Positions 1-8,599 of a stretch of 52,030 nucleotides of DNA are shown piece by piece; within the stretch, counting starts at the first letter, position 1; each line of letters starts with the position of its first letter. Location of the stretch: NCBI GenBank assembly GCA_023150805.1, contig JAKLKF010000047.1, forward strand, positions 1 to 52,030. The letters run 5' to 3'. The notes under the pieces were generated by a model. That model had not been told where the DNA came from. It searched no databases and saw only the letters and a program-made list of their open reading frames with translations. This DNA comes from Myxococcota bacterium. GTDB taxonomy: Bacteria; Myxococcota_A; UBA796; UBA2385. The position numbers and the translations under genes are program-made.

Positions 1-396
1 CTTGGGGTTGCACTGATCGCGTGGCAGCTCACCCGCCCGTCGGCACCTGCGGCTGTAAGCGCGGTCCCGATGCCAACCGTTGCGCCCGAACCAGCTCCCT
101 CCACGCCCGTCGCCGCGCCGGCCGCCTCGCCGACGGCCGACACGACCCTCCCCTCCCCCGAGGCCGCGACCGTCGCCGTCACCCTGTCCTCGACGCCGTG
201 GGGGGCCCAGGTGGTGATCGACGGGCACCTGGTCGGCACGACCCCGCTGCGGGGGCACGCCCTCGAAGCCGGCACCCACACCGTCACGATGGCCTTCGGC
301 GACCAGCGCTCCAGCCGCACCATCACCGTCGGCGGGCGCCACCCCACCTCCCACACCTGGACCGTGGAGTCCGACCAATGGCGCTCGTCCATGTAG
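1..396 (+). CDS. C-terminal part of a PEGA-domain membrane protein (5' end outside window)
   Basis: Reading frame is open from base 1. It starts with a hydrophobic stretch (LGVALIAWQL) that looks like the end of a transmembrane segment. A Pro/Ala/Thr-rich linker follows, then a PEGA-type domain at about residues 60-120 (STPWGAQVVIDG, then GTTPLRGHALEAGTHTV). In myxobacteria this order (membrane segment, P/A linker, PEGA) is typical of the periplasmic tail of serine/threonine protein kinases, so a kinase is plausible, but its catalytic part would lie upstream of the window. The stop overlaps the start of the next gene by 19 bases, which suggests translational coupling. The PEGA assignment is fairly sure; the kinase assignment is inference. 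Confidence 0.75.
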   Translation, partial: LGVALIAWQLTRPSAPAAVSAVPMPTVAPEPAPSTPVAAPAASPTADTTLPSPEAATVAVTLSSTPWGAQVVIDGHLVGTTPLRGHALEAGTHTVTMAFGDQRSSRTITVGGRHPTSHTWTVESDQWRSSM

Positions 397-1184
397 TTGC
401 CCCCCTCCTGGCCCTCTCGGGCACCGCCCGCGCCGCCTGCGACGAGCCCGCGGAGCTGGTCGCCCAGGTCGAGCAGGCCGTGCTGGACGCGCGCTTCGAG
501 GACGCGCGCGCGGCGACCGACCGGGCGGAGCGGGCCTTCGGCTGCACCGGCTCGGCCGAGGGCGCCCTGCTGGCGCGGCTGTGGGTCGCCGAGGGGGCGA
601 TGGCCCACGTCGAGGGCGACCCGGCGGCCCGCGACCAGGCCTTCGCCAGCGCCCAGCGGGTCGCGCCGGGCCAGTGGACCGAGGCCTTCGGCGCGGCGCT
701 GGAGTCGCTGTGGGCCGCCGCCGCCGCGCAGCCTCGCAGCCGCGGGACCCTGCAGGTCGAGGGGCTGGCCCCGGGCCAGGGCGCACGGGTGGACGGCCGC
801 CCCGTGCAGACGCCGGCCGAGCTGGAGAGCGGGCTGTACCTGGTGCAGGCCGACGGTGGCCCGCCCCTGTTCACGCGGATCGTGCTCCTGCCGGACGAGC
901 AGACGCTGGTGGTGCGCGTCGAGCCGCAGGCCCCGGCGACCGCCGCGCCGACCGCCGGGCGCGACCACCGCGGACGCGGCTGGTGGTTCGCCGGGGCGGG
1001 CGTGGCGGCGGCGCTGTCCGGCACCAGCGCCTGGCTGGCGACCCGGCAGGACGGCGCGATGGAGGGAGCGACCAGCATCGACGAGCTGGACGGCGACTTC
1101 GGCCGCCAGAAGGGCTTCGGCTACGCGACCTGGGGCCTGGCGGGCCTGGGCGCCGCCTGCGTGGGGGTCGGCATCGCCTGGTGA
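378..1184 (+). CDS. Exported/membrane protein of unknown function, PEGA-kinase neighbour
   Basis: 268 residues. ATG at 378 lies inside the end of the preceding PEGA gene, so the two are probably cotranslated. The N-terminus (MALVHVVAPLLALSGTARA) looks like a signal peptide with an AxA-type cleavage site. An alpha-helical region of about 100 residues with regularly spaced Ala/Glu/Arg could be TPR-like. A short beta-rich segment then resembles a weak PEGA-like fold (VEGLAPGQGARVDGRPV). Two hydrophobic segments near the C-terminus (FAGAGVAAALSG and GLAGLGAACVGVGIAW) could form a membrane hairpin. Such proteins often sit beside PEGA kinases in myxobacteria. No enzymatic motif is seen; the function is unknown. 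Confidence 0.7.
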   Translation: MALVHVVAPLLALSGTARAACDEPAELVAQVEQAVLDARFEDARAATDRAERAFGCTGSAEGALLARLWVAEGAMAHVEGDPAARDQAFASAQRVAPGQWTEAFGAALESLWAAAAAQPRSRGTLQVEGLAPGQGARVDGRPVQTPAELESGLYLVQADGGPPLFTRIVLLPDEQTLVVRVEPQAPATAAPTAGRDHRGRGWWFAGAGVAAALSGTSAWLATRQDGAMEGATSIDELDGDFGRQKGFGYATWGLAGLGAACVGVGIAW

Positions 1185-1211
1185 GGCGGTGGGCCCCCTG
1201 CCGCCGGCCCC

Positions 1212-2636
1212 CTACCGCCACAGGCCCCGCTCGACGGCGCGCATGCCCACGCGCCAGGTCGCCGCGCGCGCCAGCAGGGCGGCCACCTCCAGGTCGAGCT
1301 CCCCCTGCCGCAGGCGCCGCACCAACGCGCCCTCGGCGTGCATCCAGCGCTGCGCGCAGTCGTAGTAGCGCCGCGGCAGGTCCATCCGGAAGGCCAGGCG
1401 GCCGCCGTTGGCGCGCTCCCAGCCCGGCGGGCGCTCGATCCGGTCGGCGACCTGGTCGTAGAAGGCGGTGCCCTTCATCGGGTGGGCCAGGGACAACAGC
1501 GTCACCTCGGGCTGCACCTCGTGCAGCATCCGCATGGTCGCGGTGACGTCGGCCGGCGTCTCGCCCGGGTAGCCCAGCATCACGAAGACCCCGACCTGGA
1601 TGCCGTGGGCGCGCAGCAGCCGGGCGCCCTGCAGGATCTGCTCGACGCTGCCGTCCTTGCGCATCGCGTCGAGCACGTGCTGGGCGCCGCTCTCCGCCGA
1701 CAGGTACATCCGGTAGCAGCCCGCGCGCCGGAGCGCGTCGCACATCGCCGGGTCCAGGCTGCCGGGCCGGCCGATCAGGTAGAAGGGCGTCTGCAGCCCC
1801 CGCTCCACCACCCGCCGGCAGAAGCGGTGGACCCAGCGCCGGTTGATCGTGAACAGGTCGTCGGCGAACCAGATCTGGTCGGGCTGGAAGGTCTGCTTGA
1901 GGAAGGCCATCTCGTCGATGACGTCGTCGACGTCGCGCCGCCGGTAGCTGTCGCCGTAGACCTGCTTGCTGCACCAGGAGCAGTGGAAGGGGCAGCCGCG
2001 GCTGGTGATCATCGACAGGGCGGTCTCGCCGTGCCGGGCGCGCCAGGTCTCCAGGTAGGCCGAGAGGTCGCGGCGATCGCGGTAGGGCCAGGGGATCTGC
2101 TCGAGGGGGCGGATGAGCGGGCGCGGCGCGGTGCGGACCTGCCGGCCGTCCGGGTCGCGGAAGGCGATGCCGGGGATCGCGGACAGGGCCTCCCAGCGCC
2201 AGCGCCAGCCGTTGCCCGCCAGGTGCTCCATCAGCTCCTGCAGCGTGCGCTCCCCCTCGCCGATGACCAGGACCTCGACCCCCATGTCCAGGTACTCCTC
2301 GACGTACTGCGCCGGGTCGGGCCCCCCGGCGATCACGCGCCGGCCCTGCTCGACCAGGCGCGCGACGATGTCCCGCGCCACGGGGCGGGTCACGGTGTGA
2401 CCGTACAGGCCCACCACCCGGGGATCGGCGTCGGCGACGTGGGCCAGGAGCGCGGCGGGGCCGGGCTGGAATGTGCTGTCGAACCAGTCGACGGCCGAGA
2501 AGCCCGCGCGGCGGAGCCAGGCGACGACGTACTGGATGCCCAGCGGCGGGAAGGGCCGGCACAGCTCCTGCTCGTGCGGATCGTCCGCCAGGAAGTAGGC
2601 GTGGGTCAGCAGCAGGTCGAGGCGCGGGCCGGTCAC
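1212..2636 (-). CDS. B12-binding domain radical SAM protein
   Basis: 474 residues. The N-terminal 150 residues have a cobalamin-binding Rossmann pattern (PLGIQYVVAWLRRAG, then a VIAGGPDP segment and an IGEGE turn). The radical SAM core follows, with the CxxxCxxC iron-sulfur triad at Cys215, Cys219 and Cys222 in SRGCPFHCSWCSKQ. This class generates a 5'-deoxyadenosyl radical for methylation, cyclisation or similar chemistry on lipids or secondary metabolites; the substrate cannot be read from sequence. The GTG start overlaps the stop of the upstream acyltransferase (GTGA), so the two genes are coupled, which suggests a lipid-related substrate (inference). The B12/radical SAM assignment is strong. 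Confidence 0.9.
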   Translation of the reverse strand: MTGPRLDLLLTHAYFLADDPHEQELCRPFPPLGIQYVVAWLRRAGFSAVDWFDSTFQPGPAALLAHVADADPRVVGLYGHTVTRPVARDIVARLVEQGRRVIAGGPDPAQYVEEYLDMGVEVLVIGEGERTLQELMEHLAGNGWRWRWEALSAIPGIAFRDPDGRQVRTAPRPLIRPLEQIPWPYRDRRDLSAYLETWRARHGETALSMITSRGCPFHCSWCSKQVYGDSYRRRDVDDVIDEMAFLKQTFQPDQIWFADDLFTINRRWVHRFCRRVVERGLQTPFYLIGRPGSLDPAMCDALRRAGCYRMYLSAESGAQHVLDAMRKDGSVEQILQGARLLRAHGIQVGVFVMLGYPGETPADVTATMRMLHEVQPEVTLLSLAHPMKGTAFYDQVADRIERPPGWERANGGRLAFRMDLPRRYYDCAQRWMHAEGALVRRLRQGELDLEVAALLARAATWRVGMRAVERGLWR

Positions 2637-4168
2637 CGTCCCCCCCTACCCTGGCCTCCGCCGCCCGCTCCACCGCCCGCGTCGGCGGCGGCGGCGATGC
2701 GCTCCAGCCCGTCGGGCAGGTGGTGGGCGATGCTGTTGGCGTAGTAGCGGACGAGCACCTCGCGCCCGGGGCGCAGGTGGAAGACCCCACGGTCGTGGCC
2801 GACCAGGCCGCGGCGCTCCAGCGCGTAGCCCGCCAGGAACAGGACCATCTGCGCCTCGTGGCCATCGTCGACGGCGGCGTCCAGGCCGGGGATGCCGCTC
2901 TCGGCTTCGCGCAGCCGCGGAAAGGCGGCCCCCAGCGCCACCGGGGCGCCGACCCGCCGCAGCTCGGCCAGCAGGCGCTGCAGGCGCGTGAACACGGCGT
3001 CGTCGGTCGGCTCCCCCGCCTCCAGCAGCGCGTAGCAGAGCAGGCACACCGGCGTGGCAGGCACCTGGCGGCTGACGCGGCCGAGCAGGCGGTGGGCCAG
3101 CGCGTCGATGGCCGGCCGGCGCTGGTCCTTGGGCAGGCGGGCCAGGTCCTGCCCGTCGGACAGCTCGCTGAGCAGCACCGGGGGCCCGACGCTGACGGCG
3201 GCGTAGCCCAGCTTGCGGTGGGCCCGCAGCGCGACCCGGACCAGGTTGGCGCCGACCAGCACCGGCAGGCGGACCAGCAGCCGCAGGGCCGACAGCGCCT
3301 TCTCGGGGGCGGAGGGCTTCCGCTCCCGGCCCTGCAGCTCGGCCGTCAGGTGCGCGTCCTCCAGCACGCGGTCGAAGTTCAGGCCGACCGGGACGAAGGC
3401 GATCTCCAGGTCGGGGTCGTCGCGGCGGGCGCCGATGATGTAGTCGAGCAGGCCCGCCTTGGGGGGGCGCAGCAGGCCGTCCCGGGACAGCCCCCCCTCG
3501 ATGAAGAAGCCGGTGACGCCGCCCTGGCCCACCAGGCGCTGGACGTAGCGCTCCAGGACCTTGTGGTAGAGCTTGTCGGTCTCGCCCCGCCGCACGAAGT
3601 AGCTGCCGAAGGCCCGGAAGAGCACGTCCAGCGGCCAGACCCGCGCCCACTCGCCCACGGCGTAGGACAGCGCCACGTGGCGCAGCAGGCCGTAGGAGAG
3701 CACGACGTAGTCGGCGTTGCTGCGGTGGTTGATCACGTAGACCGCCACCGCCCCCGGCGGCACGGCGGCCTGGGCGGCGACCACCTCGCGGCGATCGAAG
3801 ACCACCTCGTAGGCCAGGTTGACGACCAGCCGCGCCAGCACGGCGGCCACCCGGTAGTAGGCCGTGATCGAGAAGGCGGGGGCGATCTCGTCGACGTACT
3901 CGACCACCCGCATGCGCACCGTGGCGAGCGGCAGGCGCTGCTCCTCGGCGGCGCGGATCATGGCCCGGTCGATCTCGGGGTCCACCAGCAGCCCCTCGCG
4001 CAGCCACAGCCGGTCGATGAAGCGCGCCGCCTCCAGCCGGACCTGGTGCCGGCGCACGTAGGCCAGCGCCCCCTCGCGCAGCCGACCGCGGACCCGGCGG
4101 AGCACGGCGAAGCGCAGCAGCTCGTAGCCGAGCAGCCCACCCGCGATGGTCAGGGTCCAGCCGAGCAC
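2633..4168 (-). CDS. PlsB-type glycerol-3-phosphate acyltransferase family protein
   Basis: About 511 residues from a GTG at 4168. The acyltransferase blocks are clear: block I NHRSNADY (residues 147-154) with the catalytic His and Asp, block II SYFVRRGETD, and block III FFIEGGLSRDG followed by the lysine-containing PPKAGLLDY. These are the marks of PlsB/GPAT enzymes that acylate sn-glycerol 3-phosphate at the membrane. The hydrophobic N-terminus (LTIAGGLLGYELL) would anchor it. The frame is open up to 4285, but that longer start would overlap the divergent gene at 4252 and add low-complexity Pro/Arg, so I prefer 4168. It is shorter than E. coli PlsB (about 800 residues). It overlaps the radical SAM gene. 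Confidence 0.85.
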   Translation of the reverse strand: MLGWTLTIAGGLLGYELLRFAVLRRVRGRLREGALAYVRRHQVRLEAARFIDRLWLREGLLVDPEIDRAMIRAAEEQRLPLATVRMRVVEYVDEIAPAFSITAYYRVAAVLARLVVNLAYEVVFDRREVVAAQAAVPPGAVAVYVINHRSNADYVVLSYGLLRHVALSYAVGEWARVWPLDVLFRAFGSYFVRRGETDKLYHKVLERYVQRLVGQGGVTGFFIEGGLSRDGLLRPPKAGLLDYIIGARRDDPDLEIAFVPVGLNFDRVLEDAHLTAELQGRERKPSAPEKALSALRLLVRLPVLVGANLVRVALRAHRKLGYAAVSVGPPVLLSELSDGQDLARLPKDQRRPAIDALAHRLLGRVSRQVPATPVCLLCYALLEAGEPTDDAVFTRLQRLLAELRRVGAPVALGAAFPRLREAESGIPGLDAAVDDGHEAQMVLFLAGYALERRGLVGHDRGVFHLRPGREVLVRYYANSIAHHLPDGLERIAAAADAGGGAGGGGQGRGGR

Positions 4169-4251
4169 GGTCTCAGGCAGAGAGCACCCTGGGCAAGGGA
4201 CGGGAGGGGGGGCGGGGTGGAGGGGGGCCGGCCACAGGATACTCCTGCGCC

Positions 4252-4713
4252 ATGGACGACCCCGAGCGCGACCCCGCCGGACCACCCCTCGAACCGCAGG
4301 ACGAGGTCCGCGCCGCGCTGGACGCCTTCTACGCCGCCTTCCAGGACCTGGACCTGGCGGCGATGTCCCGGGTCTGGGCCCGGCGCGACCAGGACCTCTG
4401 CGTGCACCCCGGCTGGGAGGTGCTCGAGGGCTGGCCGCTCATCCGCGAGAGCTGGCGCGCCATCTTCGCGAACACAGGCTTCCTGCGGGTGGCTGTGCTC
4501 GAGCCGCGGATCGAGGTGCTGGGGACGGTGGCGCGCGTGACGAACGTCGAGGCGCTGGTCACGGTCGCCGGCTCCCAGGTGGCCCACAGCCAGGTCGCCG
4601 CGACCAAGCTGTTCCTGCGCACGGCCGAAGGCTGGCGCCTGATCCTCCACCACGGCTCGCCCATGGCCCACCAGCACCGGGTCGAGGAGCTGGGCGAGGG
4701 TCCGACGAACTGA
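4252..4713 (+). CDS. SnoaL/NTF2-like fold protein
   Basis: 153 residues, divergent from the acyltransferase. The N-terminal helix and bulky aromatic pattern (VRAALDAFYAAFQDLDLAAM followed by VWARRDQDLCVHPGWEVLEG) and the terminal strand (GWRLILHHGSPM) match the DUF4440/SnoaL_3 branch of the NTF2-like superfamily. These small cone-shaped proteins bind or isomerise small ligands, or act as ketosteroid-isomerase-like enzymes. The conserved W/H pocket residues (HPGWE, HHGSP) are present. The actual ligand is unknown. It stands alone, and its stop is 13 bases from the end of the convergent cyclic-nucleotide-binding gene. Confidence 0.8.
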   Translation: MDDPERDPAGPPLEPQDEVRAALDAFYAAFQDLDLAAMSRVWARRDQDLCVHPGWEVLEGWPLIRESWRAIFANTGFLRVAVLEPRIEVLGTVARVTNVEALVTVAGSQVAHSQVAATKLFLRTAEGWRLILHHGSPMAHQHRVEELGEGPTN

Positions 4714-4725
4714 GCCGGCGCCCGC

Positions 4726-5724
4726 TCACAGCGCGCCCGCCGAGGCGCGGTGGGCCACCCGCAGCATGCGCTCCTGGTCGAGGTCGACCGCGGCCGTCCC
4801 CGCCGCTCCCGACAGGGCGAGCAGGCGCTGCTGCGCGTCGTCGAGGTCCAGCGCGAGGCTGTTGAGCACCGCGCGGCGCAGCGCCCGGGGGCCGCCGGAG
4901 GGGGCGACCATGGCCCGCAGCAGCAGCTCGAAGGAGAGCCACAACAGCACGGTGCCCTCGGCCGCGACCGCCCCCCAGGGCGCCGAGGCCAGGTTCAAGG
5001 CGTGGTCGGCGCCGACGACCTGGCCGGGGCCCACCGGCCGGGCGCCGAGCAGGCCACCGCGGCGCGCCACCCGCAGCAGGTGCAGCGCCCCCTCCATCAC
5101 CAGCCAGCCTCCCGGCCCGGCGCCGGGTCCCCTCTCCAGCGCCCCCAGCCGCTGCCCGGGGGCGACCACGCGCGGGGCGCTCCCCCCCAGCGCGCGCAGC
5201 GACAGGCCCAGCGGCCAGGCCAGCAGGTGCGGCAGCGCCGGCGCGGGCGGCGGGTCCAGCGGGCGGGCCCCCGCGTCGGCGGCGTGGCGCGCCAGGGCGT
5301 GCATGGCGGCGTCCCGGTGGGCGACCAGGGCGCGCACGCTGTCGTACTCGATGCGCGCGACCGCGCGGCTGCCCGTCGCCTCCAGCCGCTGGAAGGTGGC
5401 CGGCTCCAGCCGCCGGACCACGCAGCCCCCGCGGCACACCACGTCGGCGGGGCTCGCCGGCACCAGCCCCAGCAGGCCCAGGCCCCCCACGTGATCCCCC
5501 TCGCCCAGGTGGCCGACCACCAGCGCGTCCGGGCCCTCGCCCACGCGCACCTCGACCTCGCCCCGCTCGATCACCCAGGCGTGGTCCTGGGCCTCGCCCC
5601 GGCGCAGGAGCACCGTGCCCGAGGGCAGGCGGCGCGGTGGGCAGAAGTCGTAGACGTCCTGCCAGCGGGCGGGCGCAGGGTCGAGGGGGGGCGCGGAGGG
5701 GCTGGCGTGGGCGACGGGGGACAT
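4726..5724 (-). CDS. Protein with two cyclic-nucleotide-binding (Crp-type) folds, no output domain
   Basis: 332 residues. ATG at 5724 is preceded by a good Shine-Dalgarno (TGAGGAACACC). The first half has the cNMP beta-roll pattern: LPSGTVLLRRGEAQDHAWVI, then RGEVEVRV and a glycine-rich GDHVGGLGLLG turn. The second half repeats the fold more weakly (LVMEGALHLL, then PGQVVGADHALN). No helix-turn-helix or catalytic domain follows, unlike Crp. It is probably a cytoplasmic sensor of cAMP or c-di-GMP that works through protein contacts (inference). It resembles the protein at 19383-20420, so the two look like paralogues within the same signalling cluster. A -24/-12 promoter lies about 55 bases upstream. 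Confidence 0.75.
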   Translation of the reverse strand: MSPVAHASPSAPPLDPAPARWQDVYDFCPPRRLPSGTVLLRRGEAQDHAWVIERGEVEVRVGEGPDALVVGHLGEGDHVGGLGLLGLVPASPADVVCRGGCVVRRLEPATFQRLEATGSRAVARIEYDSVRALVAHRDAAMHALARHAADAGARPLDPPPAPALPHLLAWPLGLSLRALGGSAPRVVAPGQRLGALERGPGAGPGGWLVMEGALHLLRVARRGGLLGARPVGPGQVVGADHALNLASAPWGAVAAEGTVLLWLSFELLLRAMVAPSGGPRALRRAVLNSLALDLDDAQQRLLALSGAAGTAAVDLDQERMLRVAHRASAGAL

Positions 5725-5778
5725 GGTGTTCCTCAGGGGGGCAGGGGCCGCGAACGCCCGGTGGTCCTCCGCTCCTGA

Positions 5779-5794
5779 CGCACGGAGCGTGCCA
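5779..5794 (-). promoter_or_regulatory. Sigma-54 (-24/-12) promoter for the cyclic-nucleotide-binding gene
   Basis: The reverse strand reads TGGCACGCTCCGTGCG, matching the RpoN consensus TGGCACGNNNNTTGC except for one base in the -12 element. The GG and GC dinucleotides have the required 10-base spacing. The predicted start site is about 40 bases before the ATG at 5724. Confidence 0.65.
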
Positions 5795-5895
5795 ACCCCT
5801 CCGGCGGCCGCTGCGATGGCGCCCCCGCCGCGCCGTGGGGGGGGCACCGGCGGCCGCCACCCGCGGTGTTCCGACCGCCCCAGTGGCCGCGCCGT

Positions 5896-5933
5896 CACCT
5901 GTCCGGCACAACCCGTGGAACAGGTGTGGAACA
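5896..5933. promoter_or_regulatory. Candidate upstream activating sequence: CACCTGT/ACAGGTG inverted repeat plus two GTGGAACA boxes
   Basis: CACCTGT at 5896-5902 is repeated inverted as ACAGGTG at 5920-5926. Overlapping this, GTGGAACA occurs at 5915 and again at 5926, exactly 11 bases (one helical turn) apart. The same GTGGAACA occurs at 14746-14753 upstream of another sigma-54 promoter. The position is about 100-140 bases upstream of the start site predicted for the 6008 promoter, which is where an NtrC-type activator would bind. This is inference from position and repetition. Confidence 0.45.
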
Positions 5934-6007
5934 TGGCAGTGGCCGCGATCCGGCCACCGGATCGCCGGTTCCGGGCCCCCTGGGCGGCGACGTCCCGGTC
6001 CCCGGAC

Positions 6008-6023
6008 CTGGCACGGAGCTTGC
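6008..6023 (+). promoter_or_regulatory. Sigma-54 promoter for the EAL/GGDEF operon
   Basis: Reads TGGCACGGAGCTTGCC, a full match to TGGCACGNNNNTTGC with correct GG/GC spacing. The predicted start site is about 45 bases before the ATG at 6081. It would drive the genes 6081 to about 13409. This 356-base intergenic region (5725-6080) also holds the divergent promoter and the candidate activator site. Confidence 0.75.
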
Positions 6024-6080
6024 CATGTCTCCGGTGGCGGGGTCTCCCCCCCCCCACCCCCACCGCCCGCCGGAGACACC

Positions 6081-7235
6081 ATGTCGATCCCCGAAGCCGT
6101 CGTCGCCCCGCTCGTCACCGCCCGCCTGCTGATCGTCGCGCGCACGACCGAGGAGCGGGCGCGCCTGGCCCGCACCCTCACGGGCCTGGGCCACGAGGTC
6201 GAGACCGTCGCCGACACCGAGCGGGCGGTCGAGCGCCTCGAGGCCCGCGCCTTCGACGTGGTGATGGCCCTGCCCGCGCAGGTGACCGAGGCGGCCGAGC
6301 TGGCCACCTGGATGCGCGTGCGGCACCCCGAGACCCCCGTGGTGCTGGTCGCGACCGCCGAGTTCGGCGCCGCCGCCCTGGACGTGGCCGGTCCCGAGGC
6401 CCTGGTCCTGGTCCCGCCTCCCGCGGCCCCCGCCGACCTGGACGGCGCCATCGACCGCGCCCTCGCGCGGCGCGCCGCCTGGCGGCAGGCCCCTCCCCAC
6501 CGCCACGCCGACCTGACCGCCTCCGCGCCCGACCCCGCCTCGCAGGCGGCCTTCGAGGACGCGCTGTCCCGCCTGTACCTGGTCTTCCAGCCGATCGTCC
6601 GCGCCAACAGCGGCTGCGTGGTCGGCTACGAGGCCCTGCTGCGCACGACCAGCCCCCGCTTCCGCGGCGCGAGCCCGCTGCTGTCCCTGGCCGGCAGCCT
6701 GGGGCGCCTGGGCGAGGTCGACCAGCGCGTGCGGGCCCTGTTGGCGGCGGAGTACGAGGACGCCGCGCAGTGGCGCAGCTTCTTCCTCAACCAGGACGCC
6801 AGCGTCCTCGACGACGGCCTGCTGGGCAGCGACGACGACCCGCTGTTGCCCTACGCCTCGCGCCTGGTGGTGGAGTTCGGCGCCTCGCTGCGCCTGCCGC
6901 CCTCCCCCGAGGTGACCGGCTCCGTCCTGCGCATGCGCCAGGCCGGCTACCGCATCGCCGTGGGCGACCACGCGGGGGTGACGCCGGCACCGGCCCGGAT
7001 GCGGGCCCTGGCCCCGGACCTGTACAAGCTCTCCGGCGCCGTCGTGCACCGCTGCGACCAGTCCGCCAGCCGCCGGCGCACCATCGCCGAGGTGGTCGAG
7101 CTGGCCCACGCCGACGGCGCGCTGGTCGTGGCCCAGGGCATCGAGCGCCCCGAGGAGCACCAGGTGGCCGTCGAGCTGGGCTGCGACCTGCTCCAGGGCT
7201 TCCTGGTCGGCATGCCCCGCGCCGCCTTCGACTGA
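6081..7235 (+). CDS. Pseudo-receiver plus catalytically incomplete EAL-domain protein
   Basis: 384 residues. ATG at 6081 follows GGAGACACC. Residues 1-125 have a receiver fold without its acidic pair or phospho-acceptor Asp (the position reads VVMALPAQ). Residues about 155-380 form an EAL domain. It keeps the EAL glutamate (GYEALLRT), the Asn of FFLNQ, the Lys of YKLSG and the QGFL motif. It loses the first Asp of the DDFG metal motif (reads VGDHAG) and the glutamate of AEG (reads AQGIE). By family knowledge, loss of these residues abolishes c-di-GMP hydrolysis, so this is probably a c-di-GMP receptor or scaffold. First gene of a likely operon and closely similar to the protein at 13486-14640. 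Confidence 0.85.
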   Translation: MSIPEAVVAPLVTARLLIVARTTEERARLARTLTGLGHEVETVADTERAVERLEARAFDVVMALPAQVTEAAELATWMRVRHPETPVVLVATAEFGAAALDVAGPEALVLVPPPAAPADLDGAIDRALARRAAWRQAPPHRHADLTASAPDPASQAAFEDALSRLYLVFQPIVRANSGCVVGYEALLRTTSPRFRGASPLLSLAGSLGRLGEVDQRVRALLAAEYEDAAQWRSFFLNQDASVLDDGLLGSDDDPLLPYASRLVVEFGASLRLPPSPEVTGSVLRMRQAGYRIAVGDHAGVTPAPARMRALAPDLYKLSGAVVHRCDQSASRRRTIAEVVELAHADGALVVAQGIERPEEHQVAVELGCDLLQGFLVGMPRAAFD

Positions 7236-7316
7236 CCCACCCCCTCCGGGCCGGCAGCGCGGGGCCGCCGGCCTCGCCGTCCGCCGGCCACGCACCTCTC
7301 ACCACGGGAACCCCCC

Positions 7317-8555
7317 ATGACCATCACCGCCGCCGCCCGGACCGGCCACCGCCCCTACAAGCTGCTGGTCGTCGTCCCGCGGGTGGAGATCGCCTTGGAG
7401 CTGGAGCGCTCCCTGGGTGACGCCCCGCTGCACGTCTACACGCTCACCGGCGGGGCCGAGCTGGCCCCGCGCGCGGTGCTGGACCTCTCCCCCGACATGG
7501 TCCTGGTGCACCTGGACAGCCTGGCCGGCGCCGACCGGAAGGCGCACCAGGACCGCGTGGAGCACCTCGTCCGCGACCTGGGCGAGGGCACCGCCCTGGT
7601 GCTGGTCTCCGACCGCAGCCGCAGCCCGGACACCGACGAGGCGCTGCACCGCGGCGCCTTCGCGTGGCTGGGCCACCCCTTCGACGCCGAGGAGGTGCAG
7701 CGCACCCTGGCCCGGGCGCTGAACGCCAGCCCCGGCACCGGCGGCGCCAGCGCGGGCGGCACCGGCGGCCCCGACGCCGACCCGGGCGAGCTGCTGCGGT
7801 ACGGCCGGACGCTGGAGCGCCTGTACATGGCCTGGCAGCCGCTCTTTCGCGCCCAGGACGGCGCGCTCTTCGGCTACGAGGCCCTGGTCCGCAGCGACGA
7901 GCCCACCTGCCCCTCGGCCTGGCACGTGCTCGACCTGGCCGACCGCCTGGGCCGCGAGGCCGAGCTGGACTGGCACATCCACGCCCGCTCCGCCGCCGAC
8001 GCCCTGGCCGGCGGCCTGGAGGGGGTGCTGATGATCAACGTCTCGGTGCGCCAGTTCATGGCCGGGACCCTGGGCACCCCGCGCGACCCGCTGCTCCCGC
8101 TGGCGGCGCGGGTGGTGCTCGAGGTGAGCGAGAACGGCACCATCGAGGACATCGAGGCCGTCGCCCGCCAGTGCGCGCGCCTGCGCGGCCTGGGCTACCG
8201 GGTGGCCCTGGACGACCTCGGCACGGGCCCCGACTACCTGGCCCGCCTGCTGGCCCTGGAGCCCCAGGTCTTCAAGCTGGACCGGCTGGCCCTGGCGGAC
8301 TGCGACCAGGACGCCCGCAAGCGCCGCTACGTCCGGGCCATCGTCGCGATGGCCCACGGCGAGGGCGCGCTGGTGGTGGCCGAGGGCATCGAGCGCCCGG
8401 CCGAGGCGCAGCTCGCCCGCGAGCTGGGCTGCGACCTGCTGCAGGGCTTCCTGCTGGCCCGGCCGCAGCGGCGCGAGCACTGGCTGCACGCGCCCCCCGC
8501 GGCCTTCTCCCTCCCCCCGGGACCTTCGCGCGCCGGCGACCGCGACGCCGCCTGA
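7317..8555 (+). CDS. EAL-domain c-di-GMP phosphodiesterase with N-terminal pseudo-receiver
   Basis: 412 residues. The N-terminal 130 residues follow a receiver fold but lack the phospho-acceptor Asp (VLVHLDS). A Gly/Ala-rich linker with GTGG repeats follows, then an EAL domain from about residue 160. All expected active-site motifs are present: GYEALVR, MINVSV, LEVSEN, VALDDLGTG, FKLDR, VVAEGIE and LLQGF. It is therefore the only EAL protein in the window that looks fully competent to hydrolyse c-di-GMP to pGpG, a Mg2+-dependent cytoplasmic reaction. It lies 81 bases after an EAL-like pseudo-enzyme and in the same operon as a GGDEF cyclase, so synthesis and breakdown appear to be paired. Confidence 0.9.
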   Translation: MTITAAARTGHRPYKLLVVVPRVEIALELERSLGDAPLHVYTLTGGAELAPRAVLDLSPDMVLVHLDSLAGADRKAHQDRVEHLVRDLGEGTALVLVSDRSRSPDTDEALHRGAFAWLGHPFDAEEVQRTLARALNASPGTGGASAGGTGGPDADPGELLRYGRTLERLYMAWQPLFRAQDGALFGYEALVRSDEPTCPSAWHVLDLADRLGREAELDWHIHARSAADALAGGLEGVLMINVSVRQFMAGTLGTPRDPLLPLAARVVLEVSENGTIEDIEAVARQCARLRGLGYRVALDDLGTGPDYLARLLALEPQVFKLDRLALADCDQDARKRRYVRAIVAMAHGEGALVVAEGIERPAEAQLARELGCDLLQGFLLARPQRREHWLHAPPAAFSLPPGPSRAGDRDAA

Positions 8556-8599
8556 GCCGGCCCCTCCTCCGCCGATCCCCTGCACACCCCGAGCCCCCC

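Noticed and set aside
4169..4285. Longer N-terminus for the acyltransferase
   Set aside because: It would overlap the divergent NTF2-like gene and adds only Pro/Arg-rich sequence; the membrane anchor begins right after GTG 4168.
871..4540. Several very long open frames on both strands opposite the radical SAM and acyltransferase genes
   Set aside because: High GC keeps antisense frames open. These are Arg/Pro/Gly/Ala-rich without family motifs and lie exactly opposite genes with clear active-site motifs.
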